NCBI GenBank assembly: GCA_016125505.1
Contig: WGLP01000010.1
Location: forward strand, 87,710-151,709
Direction of reading: 5' to 3'
Source: Gammaproteobacteria bacterium
Lineage (GTDB): Bacteria > Pseudomonadota > Gammaproteobacteria > UBA6429 > Thiohalophilaceae
DNA: 64,000 bases
In this document: piece after piece, positions 1 through 9,527 of the stretch
Layout of the letters: each line of letters starts with the position of its first letter
Numbering within the stretch: position 1 is the stretch's first letter
The notes under the pieces: generated by a model
The model's database searches: none
The model's input: the letters and a program-made list of their open reading frames with translations, nothing else
Told to the model about the DNA's origin: nothing
Translations under genes and position numbers: made by a program

Positions 1-2
1 TT

Positions 3-1475
3 ACACGCAGTGCCATTCTGGATAAAGGCACAACCGTCAAAACCAATGTCGGCAGCGAACACCTGCGTGAAGGTTTCCTCCGCTACGGTGATAGTAATGG
101 TGCGCTGGATTATCGTATCAATCTGGCTTACCGCAGTGATGACGGATTCCGTGGCCGGCATGACGGCAAAATTATCCGATTAATCAACAGCCGCGTCGAT
201 TATCAGGTAAACGACAGGGACAACCTGATGATGCAGGCAGGTTACAGCGAAGGCCCGCGACAAATGGACGATGTCATTGATACAAGCATTCCTAACTATG
301 ACATGAACACGTTCAGTCAGTTTCAACAAATCAAATGGCAGCGAATCTATGCGCCAGAAGATGAGTATTCTTTACAGTTCTACCATAACCAGTTAGGGAC
401 CATTGATACTTACGTACGAACGGATTACCCCGTTTACTGGGATGGCAACACGAATACGGAGAGATATGATCTCGAATTTCAGAAAATAAAACGTATTAGC
501 CCCAAACTGCGCTATGTCGTCGGTGCCAGCCTGCGACGCGATCAGGTGAGCAGCCAGTTATATTTCAACACGCCGGATACACTAAGCAATGATATACGAC
601 GCTTATTCGCTCATGGCGAGTATCATTACAACCGAGATATGCTCTTCAATCTGGGCGCCATGCTCGAGGATAACGATATCACCGGCAGCAATATCTCGCC
701 TCGCGCATCCATCAACTACAAGCTCACGCCAAAAGATACCGTGCGTGTCTCGATCTCTAAAGCGGATCGCACACCGGTCTTGCTCGAACAGTATCCGGAT
801 ATGGTGGTATCTGTCCCCAGCCTGGGATTTTATGATCAGGTTATCTACAACGGTTCAACTGTGCAAAACGAGAAGATCACCGAGTATGAAATCGGTTTTA
901 TCGGTCAAAAACTGCGTGATCATCTGAAATATGACGTTAAATTTTTCTACCAGGATATCGACGGGTTGATCAACGCGCTCAATTCGCCTGTACCTGCATC
1001 CATTCCGGATACTGTCGATGGCAAGGCCTATGTTTTCAACAACTATGACAGTGCTGATATTCGCGGCTTGGAAACCGGAATAGACTGGGACATCAGTCGC
1101 GCGACAAAAATCCATGTTGCGTTCTCCAGCATTCACATCAGCTCAACCGACAACAGGGAAGATTACAGCAAGTCCGCGCCCGCCACCATGTTAAGTCTCC
1201 TGGCGATGCACAACTTCAGTCACGGATATTCTGGCAGCGTATTTATCTATTCCAGAGGCAAGATGAAACCATTGGTGCGGCATGCGAACGACCCTGAATA
1301 TATGGACCCGTACACGCGCGTCGATGTCCGCCTGGCAAAGTCATTCAAGTCCGGCAACACCTCACAAAAGATCGCTGTCGTGGCGCGAAATATCTTCAAT
1401 GCACACCAGGATACACTGTTGTTAAACAATGTCGCGCGAGGGGCATACATAAGTTACCAGATAGGATTCAACTAG
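3..1475 (+). CDS. TonB-dependent outer membrane receptor, C-terminal part (5' end outside window)
   Basis: The reading frame is open from base 3, so this is the 3' portion (490 residues) of a gene that starts upstream of the window. The protein is a run of alternating amphipathic beta-strands rich in aromatic residues and Asn/Asp, with segments such as NISPRASINYKL, YEIGFIGQKLRD and VVARNIFNAHQD that are typical of the beta-barrel half of TonB-dependent receptors; it ends in a final strand GAYISYQIGFN. The plug domain is not visible. Such receptors bring siderophores, vitamin B12, nickel or sugars across the outer membrane using TonB energy; the substrate cannot be told from this part. It is followed after 25 bases by a periplasmic binding protein gene and then a GGDEF/EAL gene, suggesting one transcription unit. 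Confidence 0.85.
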   Translation, partial: TRSAILDKGTTVKTNVGSEHLREGFLRYGDSNGALDYRINLAYRSDDGFRGRHDGKIIRLINSRVDYQVNDRDNLMMQAGYSEGPRQMDDVIDTSIPNYDMNTFSQFQQIKWQRIYAPEDEYSLQFYHNQLGTIDTYVRTDYPVYWDGNTNTERYDLEFQKIKRISPKLRYVVGASLRRDQVSSQLYFNTPDTLSNDIRRLFAHGEYHYNRDMLFNLGAMLEDNDITGSNISPRASINYKLTPKDTVRVSISKADRTPVLLEQYPDMVVSVPSLGFYDQVIYNGSTVQNEKITEYEIGFIGQKLRDHLKYDVKFFYQDIDGLINALNSPVPASIPDTVDGKAYVFNNYDSADIRGLETGIDWDISRATKIHVAFSSIHISSTDNREDYSKSAPATMLSLLAMHNFSHGYSGSVFIYSRGKMKPLVRHANDPEYMDPYTRVDVRLAKSFKSGNTSQKIAVVARNIFNAHQDTLLLNNVARGAYISYQIGFN

Positions 1476-1500
1476 GTTACACATAACAAGGCAATAGCAA

Positions 1501-2475
1501 GTGCATTTGACACGTACAATCGTCAGCAGCAATCGCAAACAGCGAATACGCGAATGGAGCAATATCATTCGCCTGCTTGCTGTTATCGCACTCGCCTATA
1601 CCTTCAATTGTGAGGCAGGTACATATCTGCTGATACAAAGCGGAGACGGTGAAATTTATTCCCGTTTTTCGAAAAGCCTCGAAGCGACCCTGCAGAAGAT
1701 CAGTAAAGAGAACACGCTGGTCACCAATCACGTCGATACGATAATGGGAAAAAACTACGCCGTCGATCCCGGCTTTGATGCCATCATCAGTGCGGGCATC
1801 GAAGCCAGTATAGCCGTGTCCGCCCTGAAAACTGACATCACAACCATCATGTCGATGTTGCCGAAAGAAAGTTACTACGACCTGAACAAGGCCGGTAAAA
1901 TCACCTGCAAACGCCCGAATTGTCACGTTATTTTTATTGATCAACCCGTATCCCGGCAATTACAGTTGCTAAAATCCGCGCTACCGCATACCAATGAAGT
2001 TGCGGTTATCGGCAGTGATAAATCGAACGCTTTACTCAACGAGATCGCAACAAAAGCACGTAATTTCGGTATCACGGTGGACAAAATCAAAGCAACGGAT
2101 GAGACTAGTATTTTAGCCGCACTAAACGAGAGCATTGGCGCCTCTGATGTATTAATGGCGATCCCCGATCCCGTTGTTTACAATCGGGATACGGCCCGCG
2201 CGATTCTGTTATCGGCATTTTATCAGCGTATTCCGCTATTTGCCTATTCACGGTCATTCGTTCGCGCCGGCGCGACCCTGGGTATTTACAGCACACCAGA
2301 GGATATTGCGAAATATGTTGCGGAAATTCTGACGAACCCAAAACAGGTTACAGACAAAACCTTGTATCCGAAATATTTCACTATCGACGTAAACACCCGG
2401 GCGGCGGAAGCACTCGGTATTACCTTGCCGGATGTAAAAACGCTGGAAAACAGGTTGAGTCAGGATGAAAACTAA
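1501..2475 (+). CDS. ABC-type transport periplasmic substrate-binding-like protein
   Basis: A 324-residue protein starting at GTG, preceded by an AAGG about ten bases upstream. The N-terminus has a basic stretch then a hydrophobic segment (IIRLLAVIALAYTF) consistent with a signal peptide or anchor. The rest fits the uncharacterised ABC substrate-binding family (COG2984-like): two alpha/beta lobes with VNHVDTIM-type and MAIPDPVVYNRDTARAILL-type segments, in which the protein asks whether a name is used and which candidates exist. No permease or ATPase gene follows, so it may act as a periplasmic sensor subunit rather than as a transporter part. Its last 11 bases overlap the start of the GGDEF/EAL gene in another frame, which points to translational coupling. 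Confidence 0.7.
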   Translation: MHLTRTIVSSNRKQRIREWSNIIRLLAVIALAYTFNCEAGTYLLIQSGDGEIYSRFSKSLEATLQKISKENTLVTNHVDTIMGKNYAVDPGFDAIISAGIEASIAVSALKTDITTIMSMLPKESYYDLNKAGKITCKRPNCHVIFIDQPVSRQLQLLKSALPHTNEVAVIGSDKSNALLNEIATKARNFGITVDKIKATDETSILAALNESIGASDVLMAIPDPVVYNRDTARAILLSAFYQRIPLFAYSRSFVRAGATLGIYSTPEDIAKYVAEILTNPKQVTDKTLYPKYFTIDVNTRAAEALGITLPDVKTLENRLSQDEN

Positions 2476-4924
2476 CTTATTGACGATACGACACAAGGTA
2501 TTGCTTGTTGCGATCCTGCCAGCACTCTGTCTTGCCGGCCTGCTAACATTTTTCTTCATCACACAACGCAGTCAGGCCATTGAAAAATCTCTCCGCCAGG
2601 AAGTCTTCCACCTGGGCGAATACGTTGCCAAGAACAGCGAGTTTGATTTGTTGACCGGTAACTTCCAGGAATTGGAGGCATCACTAAAACGGGTTTCTCA
2701 GGAACGGGTTGTTATCTATGTCAAGATTCTGGACAAATCCGGACATATCGTTGCCACACTAGACAAACAAACCAGTCCTTCCTTTGAATTGCCTGAAAAC
2801 GCCACCAACCCGGAACACAAATTTGAGGAAATTCATCCGATCACCACGACCCAGCTGGCGATTAACGACTACCAGGTCAATCCTGAAGCAGAAAATAAAT
2901 TATCCAGGGTTTCCAGTTCAACGATCGGTAATGTTGTCATTGGCGCTACCAATATCTTCGCTGAAAGGATGAAACAACGCTTGGTCAGGCAAGCCTTGTT
3001 AATCATGGGAATCACCATCGTCTTTACCATTATTTTCGCCACCTTCCTTGCGCAGACTGTCAGCAAACCGCTGACCTTGCTCGCGCGCGGGATTGATATC
3101 ATCAAAAACGGTAATCTCCAGCATCGCATCAAGGAAAATTCCAGCGGCGAAATCGGTATGCTGGAAAAAAATATCAACGAAATGGCCGCCACCCTTGCCA
3201 GAGCCCAGGCTATCGAGCGTCGACAAGCTGCAAACCTGTTACAATCTGAACGCATCAAGGCACACACAACGCTCGAATCAATCGGTGAAGGCGTGATCAC
3301 CACCAACGAGAATGGGATCGTAACTTATATCAATCCCGCCGCCATTCGTCTCACCGGCTACAAGTATGAGGAATCAGTCGGCCACCCGTTAGGCGAGATC
3401 TTCAAATCGTATTTTGAGTCCACCCAAACCGAAGTCGCCTACCCTATCGATTCCTGTCTTAAACATGGTCATATTGTACGTCACGACGCGCTTCTGAAAC
3501 TTGTCCGCAAGGACGGTGAAGAATTTATTATTCGCGATACGGCAACGCCGATACGTGACCACAACTCGAATATTGTCGGGGCGGTTGTCATCTTTGACGA
3601 CTTCTCCACCTTGCACGCCATGGCGGAAAAGCTTGTCTACCAGGCCGCGCACGACGATTTAACCGGATTATATAACCGCCGTGAATTCGAGACCCAGCTC
3701 GATCTCGCTTTGAACGAAACCAAGCAATTTCAGTCTGAAAATACGGTTTTCTTTCTCGATCTTGATCAGTTTAAAGTCGTTAACGATACCTGCGGCCATT
3801 TGGCCGGCGATCAACTGTTGAAACAAATTTCGCAACTGTTGAAATCCAAGATTCGCGAACAGGATATTCTGGCACGGCTAGGCGGTGATGAATTCGGAAT
3901 CATTTTACGTAACTGCCATCATGATAAGTCTATCGAGTTAGCTGACGCGATCCTGAGCGTGCTGCAGAGTTTTGTATTTTACTGGGGTCACCAACAGTTC
4001 AATGTCGGCGCCTGCCTGGGCATCGTCGAACTCAACAATAAATTTATCAATACATCCGATGTGTTGATGGCAGCGGATTCCGCCTGTTATCTTGCCAAAG
4101 AAACAGGGCGCAACAGCATTCACGTCTACCAGCCATCAGACAAGGAACAGCAAAAACGGCGCAGCGAAATCAAATGGGTGCAACGTCTTAAAAGCGCGGT
4201 CGAAAAAAACAATTTCACTCTCTACGCGCAGCAGATTCACCCGCTAATACACGAGCCAAGTATCAATCATTATGAAATTCTCCTGCGCCTCAATCTGGAT
4301 GGAAATATCTATACACCGATGACCTTTATGTCCGCGGCAGAACGTTACAATCTGATGCCCGACATTGATCGGTGGGTCATTCACGAAATCTTTTCCTGGA
4401 TTAAAAAGACACAGGAAAACGGCGTTGGCGCGCACCTGCTGCCTCAAATCAACATCAACCTGTCCGGCCAATCGCTTACGCGTGACGATTTCCAGAAATA
4501 CGTGTATGACAAGGTGATGGCATGCAAAATCGATCACTCGCTTATTACATTTGAGATCACCGAAACCGCGACAATCGCCAATCTTGCCCATGCCATAGAA
4601 TTTATGAAGACGCTAAAGGAAATGGGATGCCGGTTCGCCCTGGACGATTTCGGCAGCGGACTCAGTTCATTTGGTTATCTGACGTCTTTACCACTGGACT
4701 ATATTAAAATCGACGGGAAAATCGTCAGGGATATTGTGACCAATCCAATCAACATGTCCATCGTCGAATCCATTAACCAGATTGCGCACATCATGCAGTT
4801 ACAAACAATTGCCGAATATGTAGAAAGCGACGCCATAGTTAATTTATTAAAAAGTTGCAAAATCGATTACGCCCAGGGCTTTCATCTCGATTCTCCGGCC
4901 CCGCTAGACACGCTCTTTGACTAG
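2465..4924 (+). CDS. membrane-bound HAMP-PAS-GGDEF-EAL cyclic di-GMP enzyme
   Basis: An 819-residue inner-membrane signalling protein. Order seen: transmembrane helix at about 13-32, a periplasmic domain to about 175, a second helix (IMGITIVFTIIFATFL) at about 178-200, HAMP to about 253, PAS at about 268-390, then GGDEF and EAL. The GGDEF motif is intact near residue 473 (RLGGDEFG) and has an upstream RxxD inhibitory site (REQD) at the right spacing. The EAL signature is EILLRL near residue 602, with the other expected residues present: NLS, EITET, DDFGSG near 726, KID, AEYVE, AQGF. Both cyclase and phosphodiesterase could be active. The overlap with the binding-protein gene suggests that the periplasmic domain reads that protein; cyclic di-GMP could then influence the exopolysaccharide locus downstream. 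This last point is inference. Confidence 0.92.
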   Translation: MKTNLLTIRHKVLLVAILPALCLAGLLTFFFITQRSQAIEKSLRQEVFHLGEYVAKNSEFDLLTGNFQELEASLKRVSQERVVIYVKILDKSGHIVATLDKQTSPSFELPENATNPEHKFEEIHPITTTQLAINDYQVNPEAENKLSRVSSSTIGNVVIGATNIFAERMKQRLVRQALLIMGITIVFTIIFATFLAQTVSKPLTLLARGIDIIKNGNLQHRIKENSSGEIGMLEKNINEMAATLARAQAIERRQAANLLQSERIKAHTTLESIGEGVITTNENGIVTYINPAAIRLTGYKYEESVGHPLGEIFKSYFESTQTEVAYPIDSCLKHGHIVRHDALLKLVRKDGEEFIIRDTATPIRDHNSNIVGAVVIFDDFSTLHAMAEKLVYQAAHDDLTGLYNRREFETQLDLALNETKQFQSENTVFFLDLDQFKVVNDTCGHLAGDQLLKQISQLLKSKIREQDILARLGGDEFGIILRNCHHDKSIELADAILSVLQSFVFYWGHQQFNVGACLGIVELNNKFINTSDVLMAADSACYLAKETGRNSIHVYQPSDKEQQKRRSEIKWVQRLKSAVEKNNFTLYAQQIHPLIHEPSINHYEILLRLNLDGNIYTPMTFMSAAERYNLMPDIDRWVIHEIFSWIKKTQENGVGAHLLPQININLSGQSLTRDDFQKYVYDKVMACKIDHSLITFEITETATIANLAHAIEFMKTLKEMGCRFALDDFGSGLSSFGYLTSLPLDYIKIDGKIVRDIVTNPINMSIVESINQIAHIMQLQTIAEYVESDAIVNLLKSCKIDYAQGFHLDSPAPLDTLFD

Positions 4925-4945
4925 GGCCGCCTGATCATCGGCACA

Positions 4946-5650
4946 ATGTTTCTCACCGGCAATGACAGCAAACACAGTAATTTCCGCGTGACGACCCCTC
5001 ATATCTTTGCTAATAGCGCTATTCTTATTACTGCGCCAATCGCTGATTACCAGCATGCGTTGTTACAAGAGGAAGGCCTGCTTATCGAAAACGCGATTAA
5101 CAAACGTATTAACGAGTTTTCCACGGGACGATACTGCGCCCATCGGGCATTGCAGCATTTTGGCATTGAAAACTATCCGGTGCTTAAGGGTGAACAACGG
5201 GAACCGGTCTGGCCGGAACAGATTGTCGGCAGCATTACGCATTGCCACGATATCGCCGGTGCCGTAGTTGCCGAGAAAGCCAATGCGAAATCCATCGGCC
5301 TCGATATTGAAAATATTAAATCACTTAACCCCAATATCATCCGCCATGTTTGCGTGGAAGAAGAAGCCCGCTGGCTGACAGAGCTAGATGCATCGCAACA
5401 GAATCTGGCGCTATTAGTGATATTCAGTCTGAAAGAGGCGGTATTTAAATGCATCTATCAGGCGACGCAATTGCAGCTACGGTTCAAGCAATGCCGAATC
5501 TTGCCCGACCTGGCAAGCGGTTCAGTCGATGTGCAATTGATATCGTCTGACTTATGTCTACAGCCCGGTGAATTGCAGCTCCGGTTTGCCGTTGATCAAA
5601 CCCATGTTTACAGCGGAGCGCTCTGGCGCTATTTACCGGCTGTCGGATAG
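4946..5650 (+). CDS. 4'-phosphopantetheinyl transferase, EntD/Sfp superfamily
   Basis: A 234-residue protein that would transfer the phosphopantetheine arm of coenzyme A to a serine of a carrier protein. Visible motifs are those of the EntD-like branch: STGRYCAHRAL (CoA binding), GSITHCHDIAGAVVA, the metal-binding IGLDIE, and the catalytic helix FSLKEAVFKCIYQ. Length matches the family. It begins 21 bases after the GGDEF/EAL stop and could be cotranscribed. Its final 22 bases overlap the end of cysG on the other strand. No polyketide or nonribosomal peptide synthase is in the window, so the carrier-protein partner is unknown. Confidence 0.88.
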   Translation: MFLTGNDSKHSNFRVTTPHIFANSAILITAPIADYQHALLQEEGLLIENAINKRINEFSTGRYCAHRALQHFGIENYPVLKGEQREPVWPEQIVGSITHCHDIAGAVVAEKANAKSIGLDIENIKSLNPNIIRHVCVEEEARWLTELDASQQNLALLVIFSLKEAVFKCIYQATQLQLRFKQCRILPDLASGSVDVQLISSDLCLQPGELQLRFAVDQTHVYSGALWRYLPAVG

Positions 5651-7050
5651 TCCGGCGTCTTTTCGCCTGCGGGTTCAAACCATTTCAGCTTGTCGTGCAG
5701 GCTCACGACCTCGCCCACGATGATCAGGGTCGGCGGCTTGATATCCTCGCGCTTGACGATATCCGGCAGGCTTGTGAGGTCGCCCAGGTGTACACGCTGA
5801 TTCTGTGTCGTTCCCTGTTCAACCAAGGCCGCGGGGGTTGTCGCCGGCAGACCATGTGCCACCAGTTGCTTGCACAGTACTTCCACGGCCTGCAGCCCCA
5901 TGTAAAACACGATCGTCTGATTGGGCTGTGCCAGCGCGGGCCAGTTGAGATTCACGCTGCCGTCCTTCAGATGCCCGGTCACGAAGACACAGGACTGCAC
6001 ATAATCGCGATGTGTCAGCGGAATTCCCGCGTAGGAGGCGCAGCCCGCCGCGGCGGTGATGCCAGGCACGACCTGGAAGGCGACGCCTTCCTGCATCAGG
6101 GTTTCGATTTCCTCCCCGCCCCGGCCGAAGATAAAGGGGTCGCCGCCCTTCAAGCGCAGTACCTTTTTCCCCTCCTTGGCCAGACGGACCAGCAAGGCAT
6201 TAATGCTTTCCTGCGGCAAGGTATGCTTGTCTCGTTCCTTGCCGGCATAGATAAATTCCGCGTCGCGGCGGACCAAATCGAGAATGGGGGCGGTCACCAG
6301 GCGGTCATAGACCACCACATCGGCACGCTGCATGAGCCGCAGGGCTCGAAAGGTCAGGAGGTCCGGATCACCGGGTCCGGCACCAACCAGATAGACCTCC
6401 CCCTTCGCCACAGGCGCGGTAGCCGTCTCGATGGCATGTTCCAGCGCGGCCTGGGCCTCCTGATCCTTGCCCGCGATAAGACTTTCGGCAATGGGCCCGT
6501 CCAGGACATCTTCCCAGAAACGACGGATTTCATCGGTGCCGTGAAATCGCTGTTTGACACGCTCTCTGAAACGCTCAAGCAGCTCTGCCAGCCGACCATA
6601 GGCCGCGGGAATGAACGTCTCTAAACGGGCACGCAACAGTCTGGCTAGCACAGGAGATGCGCCCCCGGTGGATATGGCGATCTGGACCGGGGTGCGGTCG
6701 ATGATAGAGGGCATGATGAAGTTGCCCAGCTCGGGTTGGTCCACCACATTGACCGGGATGCCCTGCGCCTGGGCCAGTTGCGAGACCTGCTCGTTGATTT
6801 CGGCTTTATCGGTGGCGGCGATAATGACGCGTTGCTGCTGTATATCCGTCGGCTCAAATTCGCGGGCCAGATGGACAATATCGCCGCTCTCGGCCCACCG
6901 TTGTAATTCCTCACACAGCACTGGCGAGACAACGGTGACCCGGGCGCCCGCCCGATGCAATAAATAGACCTTACGTGCGGCAACTTGTCCGCCTCCAACA
7001 ACCAGGCAGGATTTGTCACGAATATTCAGGAAAATGGGTAAAAAGCGCAT
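5629..7050 (-). CDS. cysG: siroheme synthase (precorrin-2 dehydrogenase/ferrochelatase fused to uroporphyrinogen-III methyltransferase)
   Basis: A 473-residue fusion that makes siroheme from uroporphyrinogen III. The N-terminal half has the NAD-binding VVGGGQVAARKVYLL and the VNVVDQPELGNFIMPSIIDR and ISTGGASPVLARLLR segments of the CysG dehydrogenase/chelatase. The C-terminal half has the methyltransferase signatures LVGAGPGDPDLLTFRALR, VVYDRLV, KGGDPFIFGRGGEE and PGITAAAG. Length equals the usual full-length CysG. The start ATG at 7050 is preceded by GGAGA. Siroheme serves sulfite and nitrite reductases, so the gene hints at assimilatory sulfur metabolism, and an APS kinase gene lies less than 1 kb away, although in a separate unit. 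Confidence 0.97.
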   Translation of the reverse strand: MRFLPIFLNIRDKSCLVVGGGQVAARKVYLLHRAGARVTVVSPVLCEELQRWAESGDIVHLAREFEPTDIQQQRVIIAATDKAEINEQVSQLAQAQGIPVNVVDQPELGNFIMPSIIDRTPVQIAISTGGASPVLARLLRARLETFIPAAYGRLAELLERFRERVKQRFHGTDEIRRFWEDVLDGPIAESLIAGKDQEAQAALEHAIETATAPVAKGEVYLVGAGPGDPDLLTFRALRLMQRADVVVYDRLVTAPILDLVRRDAEFIYAGKERDKHTLPQESINALLVRLAKEGKKVLRLKGGDPFIFGRGGEEIETLMQEGVAFQVVPGITAAAGCASYAGIPLTHRDYVQSCVFVTGHLKDGSVNLNWPALAQPNQTIVFYMGLQAVEVLCKQLVAHGLPATTPAALVEQGTTQNQRVHLGDLTSLPDIVKREDIKPPTLIIVGEVVSLHDKLKWFEPAGEKTPDYPTAGK

Positions 7051-7250
7051 TCAGGGTCTCCAGAGACTACGGGGCAGATTTCTAAGGCCCGGTATGATAA
7101 CGAGAATTCCGCCAAACGTCTTATTCCCTTGGATATAATCACGTAATAATTAAATGGTTATTGTCGGTAGAGTTCCCCGGCTTGGCTATACTCATAAAAA
7201 GATGTCTGAGTCCACCACTCAACTTCTACCCTCACCACAGGAGGTGTTGT

Positions 7251-7763
7251 ATGAGACGGCGTTTATATTTCTTACTTCCCAATACCAAAATCGCGCAAGT
7301 CGTCCACACCGAGTTGTTACTGGCCAAGATCGAAGAACGCCACATGCATGTGATCGCAAGGCCGGATATAGATCTGAGAGAATTACCGGAAGCCGGGTTA
7401 CTGCAAAAGACGGATGTCATGCGTGGATTACAAATGGGGCTCATCCTTGGCGGTCTGACCGGCATGATCCTCAGTTATATCGCCATCCAGTTACAGCTGA
7501 TTGTGCCTGGCCTGGAGGTCTGGTCGGTGACATCACTCACCATCGGCGGTGCATTTATTGGCGCATTCGCCTCCACCATGGTTGCACTTAACATGATGAA
7601 TACCCGGCTGGCCCGATTTCAACCAGACATTGAAAAAGGACGAATTCTGTACATGGTAGATATACCGTTCCAACGTATCGAAGAAATCACGAACCTGGTC
7701 CGGGGCCATCACCCGGAAGCCGATATGCGTGGCATTGACCCGCGTATTCCCGTTTTCCCCTAA
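7251..7763 (+). CDS. small membrane protein with glycine-rich double transmembrane core (DUF1269-like)
   Basis: A 170-residue protein. I chose the ATG at 7251 because a strong ribosome binding site (AGGAGGTG) lies just before it; an in-frame upstream start at 7161 has none. The N-terminus (RRRLYFLLPN) leads into a soluble alpha/beta stretch, then two hydrophobic segments with Gly repeats (GLILGGLTGMILSYIAI and TIGGAFIGAFASTMVAL), then a second soluble part. This pattern of a glycine-rich membrane hairpin flanked by ferredoxin-like halves resembles DUF1269 membrane proteins, whose function is not known. It is monocistronic and ends in an intrinsic terminator. A TATACT box at 7187-7192 could be its -10 element, without a convincing -35. 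Confidence 0.75.
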   Translation: MRRRLYFLLPNTKIAQVVHTELLLAKIEERHMHVIARPDIDLRELPEAGLLQKTDVMRGLQMGLILGGLTGMILSYIAIQLQLIVPGLEVWSVTSLTIGGAFIGAFASTMVALNMMNTRLARFQPDIEKGRILYMVDIPFQRIEEITNLVRGHHPEADMRGIDPRIPVFP

Positions 7764-7790
7764 GCTCACACGATAAAAAAATTAAAGTCA

Positions 7791-7815
7791 GGGCGGCGCA
7801 ATGCCGCCCTTTTTT
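7791..7815 (+). terminator. intrinsic terminator after the small membrane protein gene
   Basis: A perfect 7-bp GC stem (GGGCGGC/GCCGCCC) with the 5-base loop GCAAT, followed directly by six T. It sits 28 bases after the stop of the gene at 7251-7763. It also argues against any start codon near 7801 for the following cysC gene. Confidence 0.92.
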
Positions 7816-7875
7816 GTCACAACATGCAAAAAAAATACGCTACACTTCCCGACGCAAAAAAAACTGGAACCCTGC

Positions 7876-8502
7876 ATGACAAATACTTCTGATCATACGA
7901 ACAAACACAGCAGTGATGTGGTCTGGCACCATGCGACAGTCACTCGCGAACACCGCGAGGATCTTAATCAGCACAAAAGCGTCATCCTGTGGTTTACCGG
8001 ACTCTCCGGCGCCGGGAAATCCACCCTGGCGCATGCGGTTGAAGATCGCCTGCATCAAATGACCTGTCGTACATTCGTGCTCGATGGCGACAATGTGCGG
8101 CATGGTTTATGCGGTGATCTCGGTTTCACCGAAGCCGATCGCAAGGAAAATATTCGCCGTATCGGCAACGTCGCCAAACTGTTTCTCGAAGCGGGAGTCA
8201 TCGTGCTTACCGCGTTTATTTCTCCCTTTCGCAGTGACCGCCAACTGGTACGCAATCTGGTTCATCCAGGCGAGTTTCTGGAAATCTTTTGTAGTGCGGC
8301 CATCGAGGTGTGCGAACAACGCGACGTTAAAGGTCTTTACCAAAAAGCACGCAAGGGTGAGATCAAGAATTTCACCGGCATCTCTTCGCCTTACGAGGCA
8401 CCGGCTAATCCGGAGCTGATTGTAGACACTGGCGCATCACCATTAGACGATTGTGTCGATCAGGTTATCGAACTGCTCAGGAGTCGGGCAATAATTAATT
8501 AA
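7876..8502 (+). CDS. cysC: adenylylsulfate (APS) kinase
   Basis: A 208-residue cytoplasmic enzyme that phosphorylates adenylyl sulfate to PAPS. The Walker A is GLSGAGKST; also seen are [45 protein letters not shown] and the lid region [25 protein letters not shown], all characteristic of CysC. I chose the ATG at 7876 because the longer frame from 7801 would begin inside a terminator. It is the first gene of a plus-strand run with galE 12 bases downstream. No sulfate adenylyltransferase gene is near. PAPS is the donor for sulfotransferases, and two such genes lie at 22.2-23.8 kb, so the likely local role is polysaccharide sulfation (inference). Confidence 0.96.
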   Translation: MTNTSDHTNKHSSDVVWHHATVTREHREDLNQHKSVILWFTGLSGAGKSTLAHAVEDRLHQMTCRTFVLDGDNVRHGLCGDLGFTEADRKENIRRIGNVAKLFLEAGVIVLTAFISPFRSDRQLVRNLVHPGEFLEIFCSAAIEVCEQRDVKGLYQKARKGEIKNFTGISSPYEAPANPELIVDTGASPLDDCVDQVIELLRSRAIIN

Positions 8503-8514
8503 GGAATATTCACC

Positions 8515-9504
8515 ATGGGAAATAAATCAATCTTGGTTACCGGTGGCGCCGGTTACATTGGTAGTCATACGGTTCGGCAACTGGGGGAAGCTGGCGAACA
8601 AATTGTCACGCTTGATAACTTATCGACAGGAAATCGTAAAGCCGTATTATCCGGAGATTTCGTGCAGGGTGATACCGGTGATGGGAACCTCGTCGGCAAG
8701 ATCCTGACGGATTATGATGTGGATACGGTTATCCATTTCGCGGCGCATACGGTGGTACCCGAATCCGTTACTAATCCACTGAAGTATTACTGGAATAACA
8801 CCTGTAGTACGCGTAATCTGCTGGAACAATGCCAAAAACATGGCGTAAAGAATTTTATCTTCTCTTCCACTGCGGCCGTCTATGGCTTCCCTGAAAGCGG
8901 ATATGCCAGCGAAGACACCCCGACTGCGCCGATCAATCCCTATGGTACATCCAAACTCATGACTGAATGGATGTTACGGGATTTGAGTCAGGCGTCTGAT
9001 TTGAATTACGTTGCCCTGCGTTATTTCAATGTCGCGGGTTGCGACCCACAGTGCCGCATTGGTCAATCCACACCAAACGCGACCCTGCTCATCAAGGTCG
9101 CGGCGGAAGCCGCCGTGGGTAAACGCGAAAAGCTGTTTGTCTTTGGCACCGATTACGACACGGAAGATGGCACCGGGGTACGTGATTACATTCATGTCGA
9201 AGACCTCGCCGATGCCCATCTCAAGGCACTGGACTACCTGCGTGATGGCGGCAAATCGACGATCCTGAACGTCGGTTACGGTCATGGTTACAGCGTGCGT
9301 GAAGTTATCGACGCCGTGAATCGCGTTAACGGCAAGCCGCTGACAGTCGAAGAACAACCACGCCGTGCCGGCGACCCACCGATGCTGATCTCCATTGCCG
9401 ATGCCATCCGCAATAAACTTAACTGGTCACCCAAACACGACGACCTGGACTTTATCGTCAAAACAGCGCTCGATTGGGAACACAAGCTGTTACAACAAAA
9501 ATAA
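8515..9504 (+). CDS. galE: UDP-glucose 4-epimerase
   Basis: A 329-residue extended short-chain dehydrogenase/reductase that interconverts UDP-glucose and UDP-galactose. Motifs: NAD-binding GGAGYIGSHTVRQL at the N-terminus, FAAHTVVPESV, the catalytic Ser in FSSTAAVYG, the YxxxK pair in NPYGTSK, RYFNVAG, and YGHGYSVREVI near the end. Length is typical. Start ATG is preceded by AAGGAA. It follows cysC closely and precedes a glycosyltransferase by 23 bases, forming a small operon that supplies sugar nucleotides for the exopolysaccharide. Confidence 0.95.
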   Translation: MGNKSILVTGGAGYIGSHTVRQLGEAGEQIVTLDNLSTGNRKAVLSGDFVQGDTGDGNLVGKILTDYDVDTVIHFAAHTVVPESVTNPLKYYWNNTCSTRNLLEQCQKHGVKNFIFSSTAAVYGFPESGYASEDTPTAPINPYGTSKLMTEWMLRDLSQASDLNYVALRYFNVAGCDPQCRIGQSTPNATLLIKVAAEAAVGKREKLFVFGTDYDTEDGTGVRDYIHVEDLADAHLKALDYLRDGGKSTILNVGYGHGYSVREVIDAVNRVNGKPLTVEEQPRRAGDPPMLISIADAIRNKLNWSPKHDDLDFIVKTALDWEHKLLQQK

Positions 9505-9527
9505 ACGCGTAACCGGGGAATTCGTCA

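Noticed and set aside
5695..6624. A 309-codon open frame on the plus strand, opposite cysG
   Set aside because: It is the mirror of a well-supported cysG and has no family signature or ribosome binding site; GC-rich genes often leave such antisense frames.
7801..7875. Longer N-terminus for cysC from an ATG at 7801
   Set aside because: That ATG lies in the hairpin of an intrinsic terminator, and APS kinase sequence begins after 7876.
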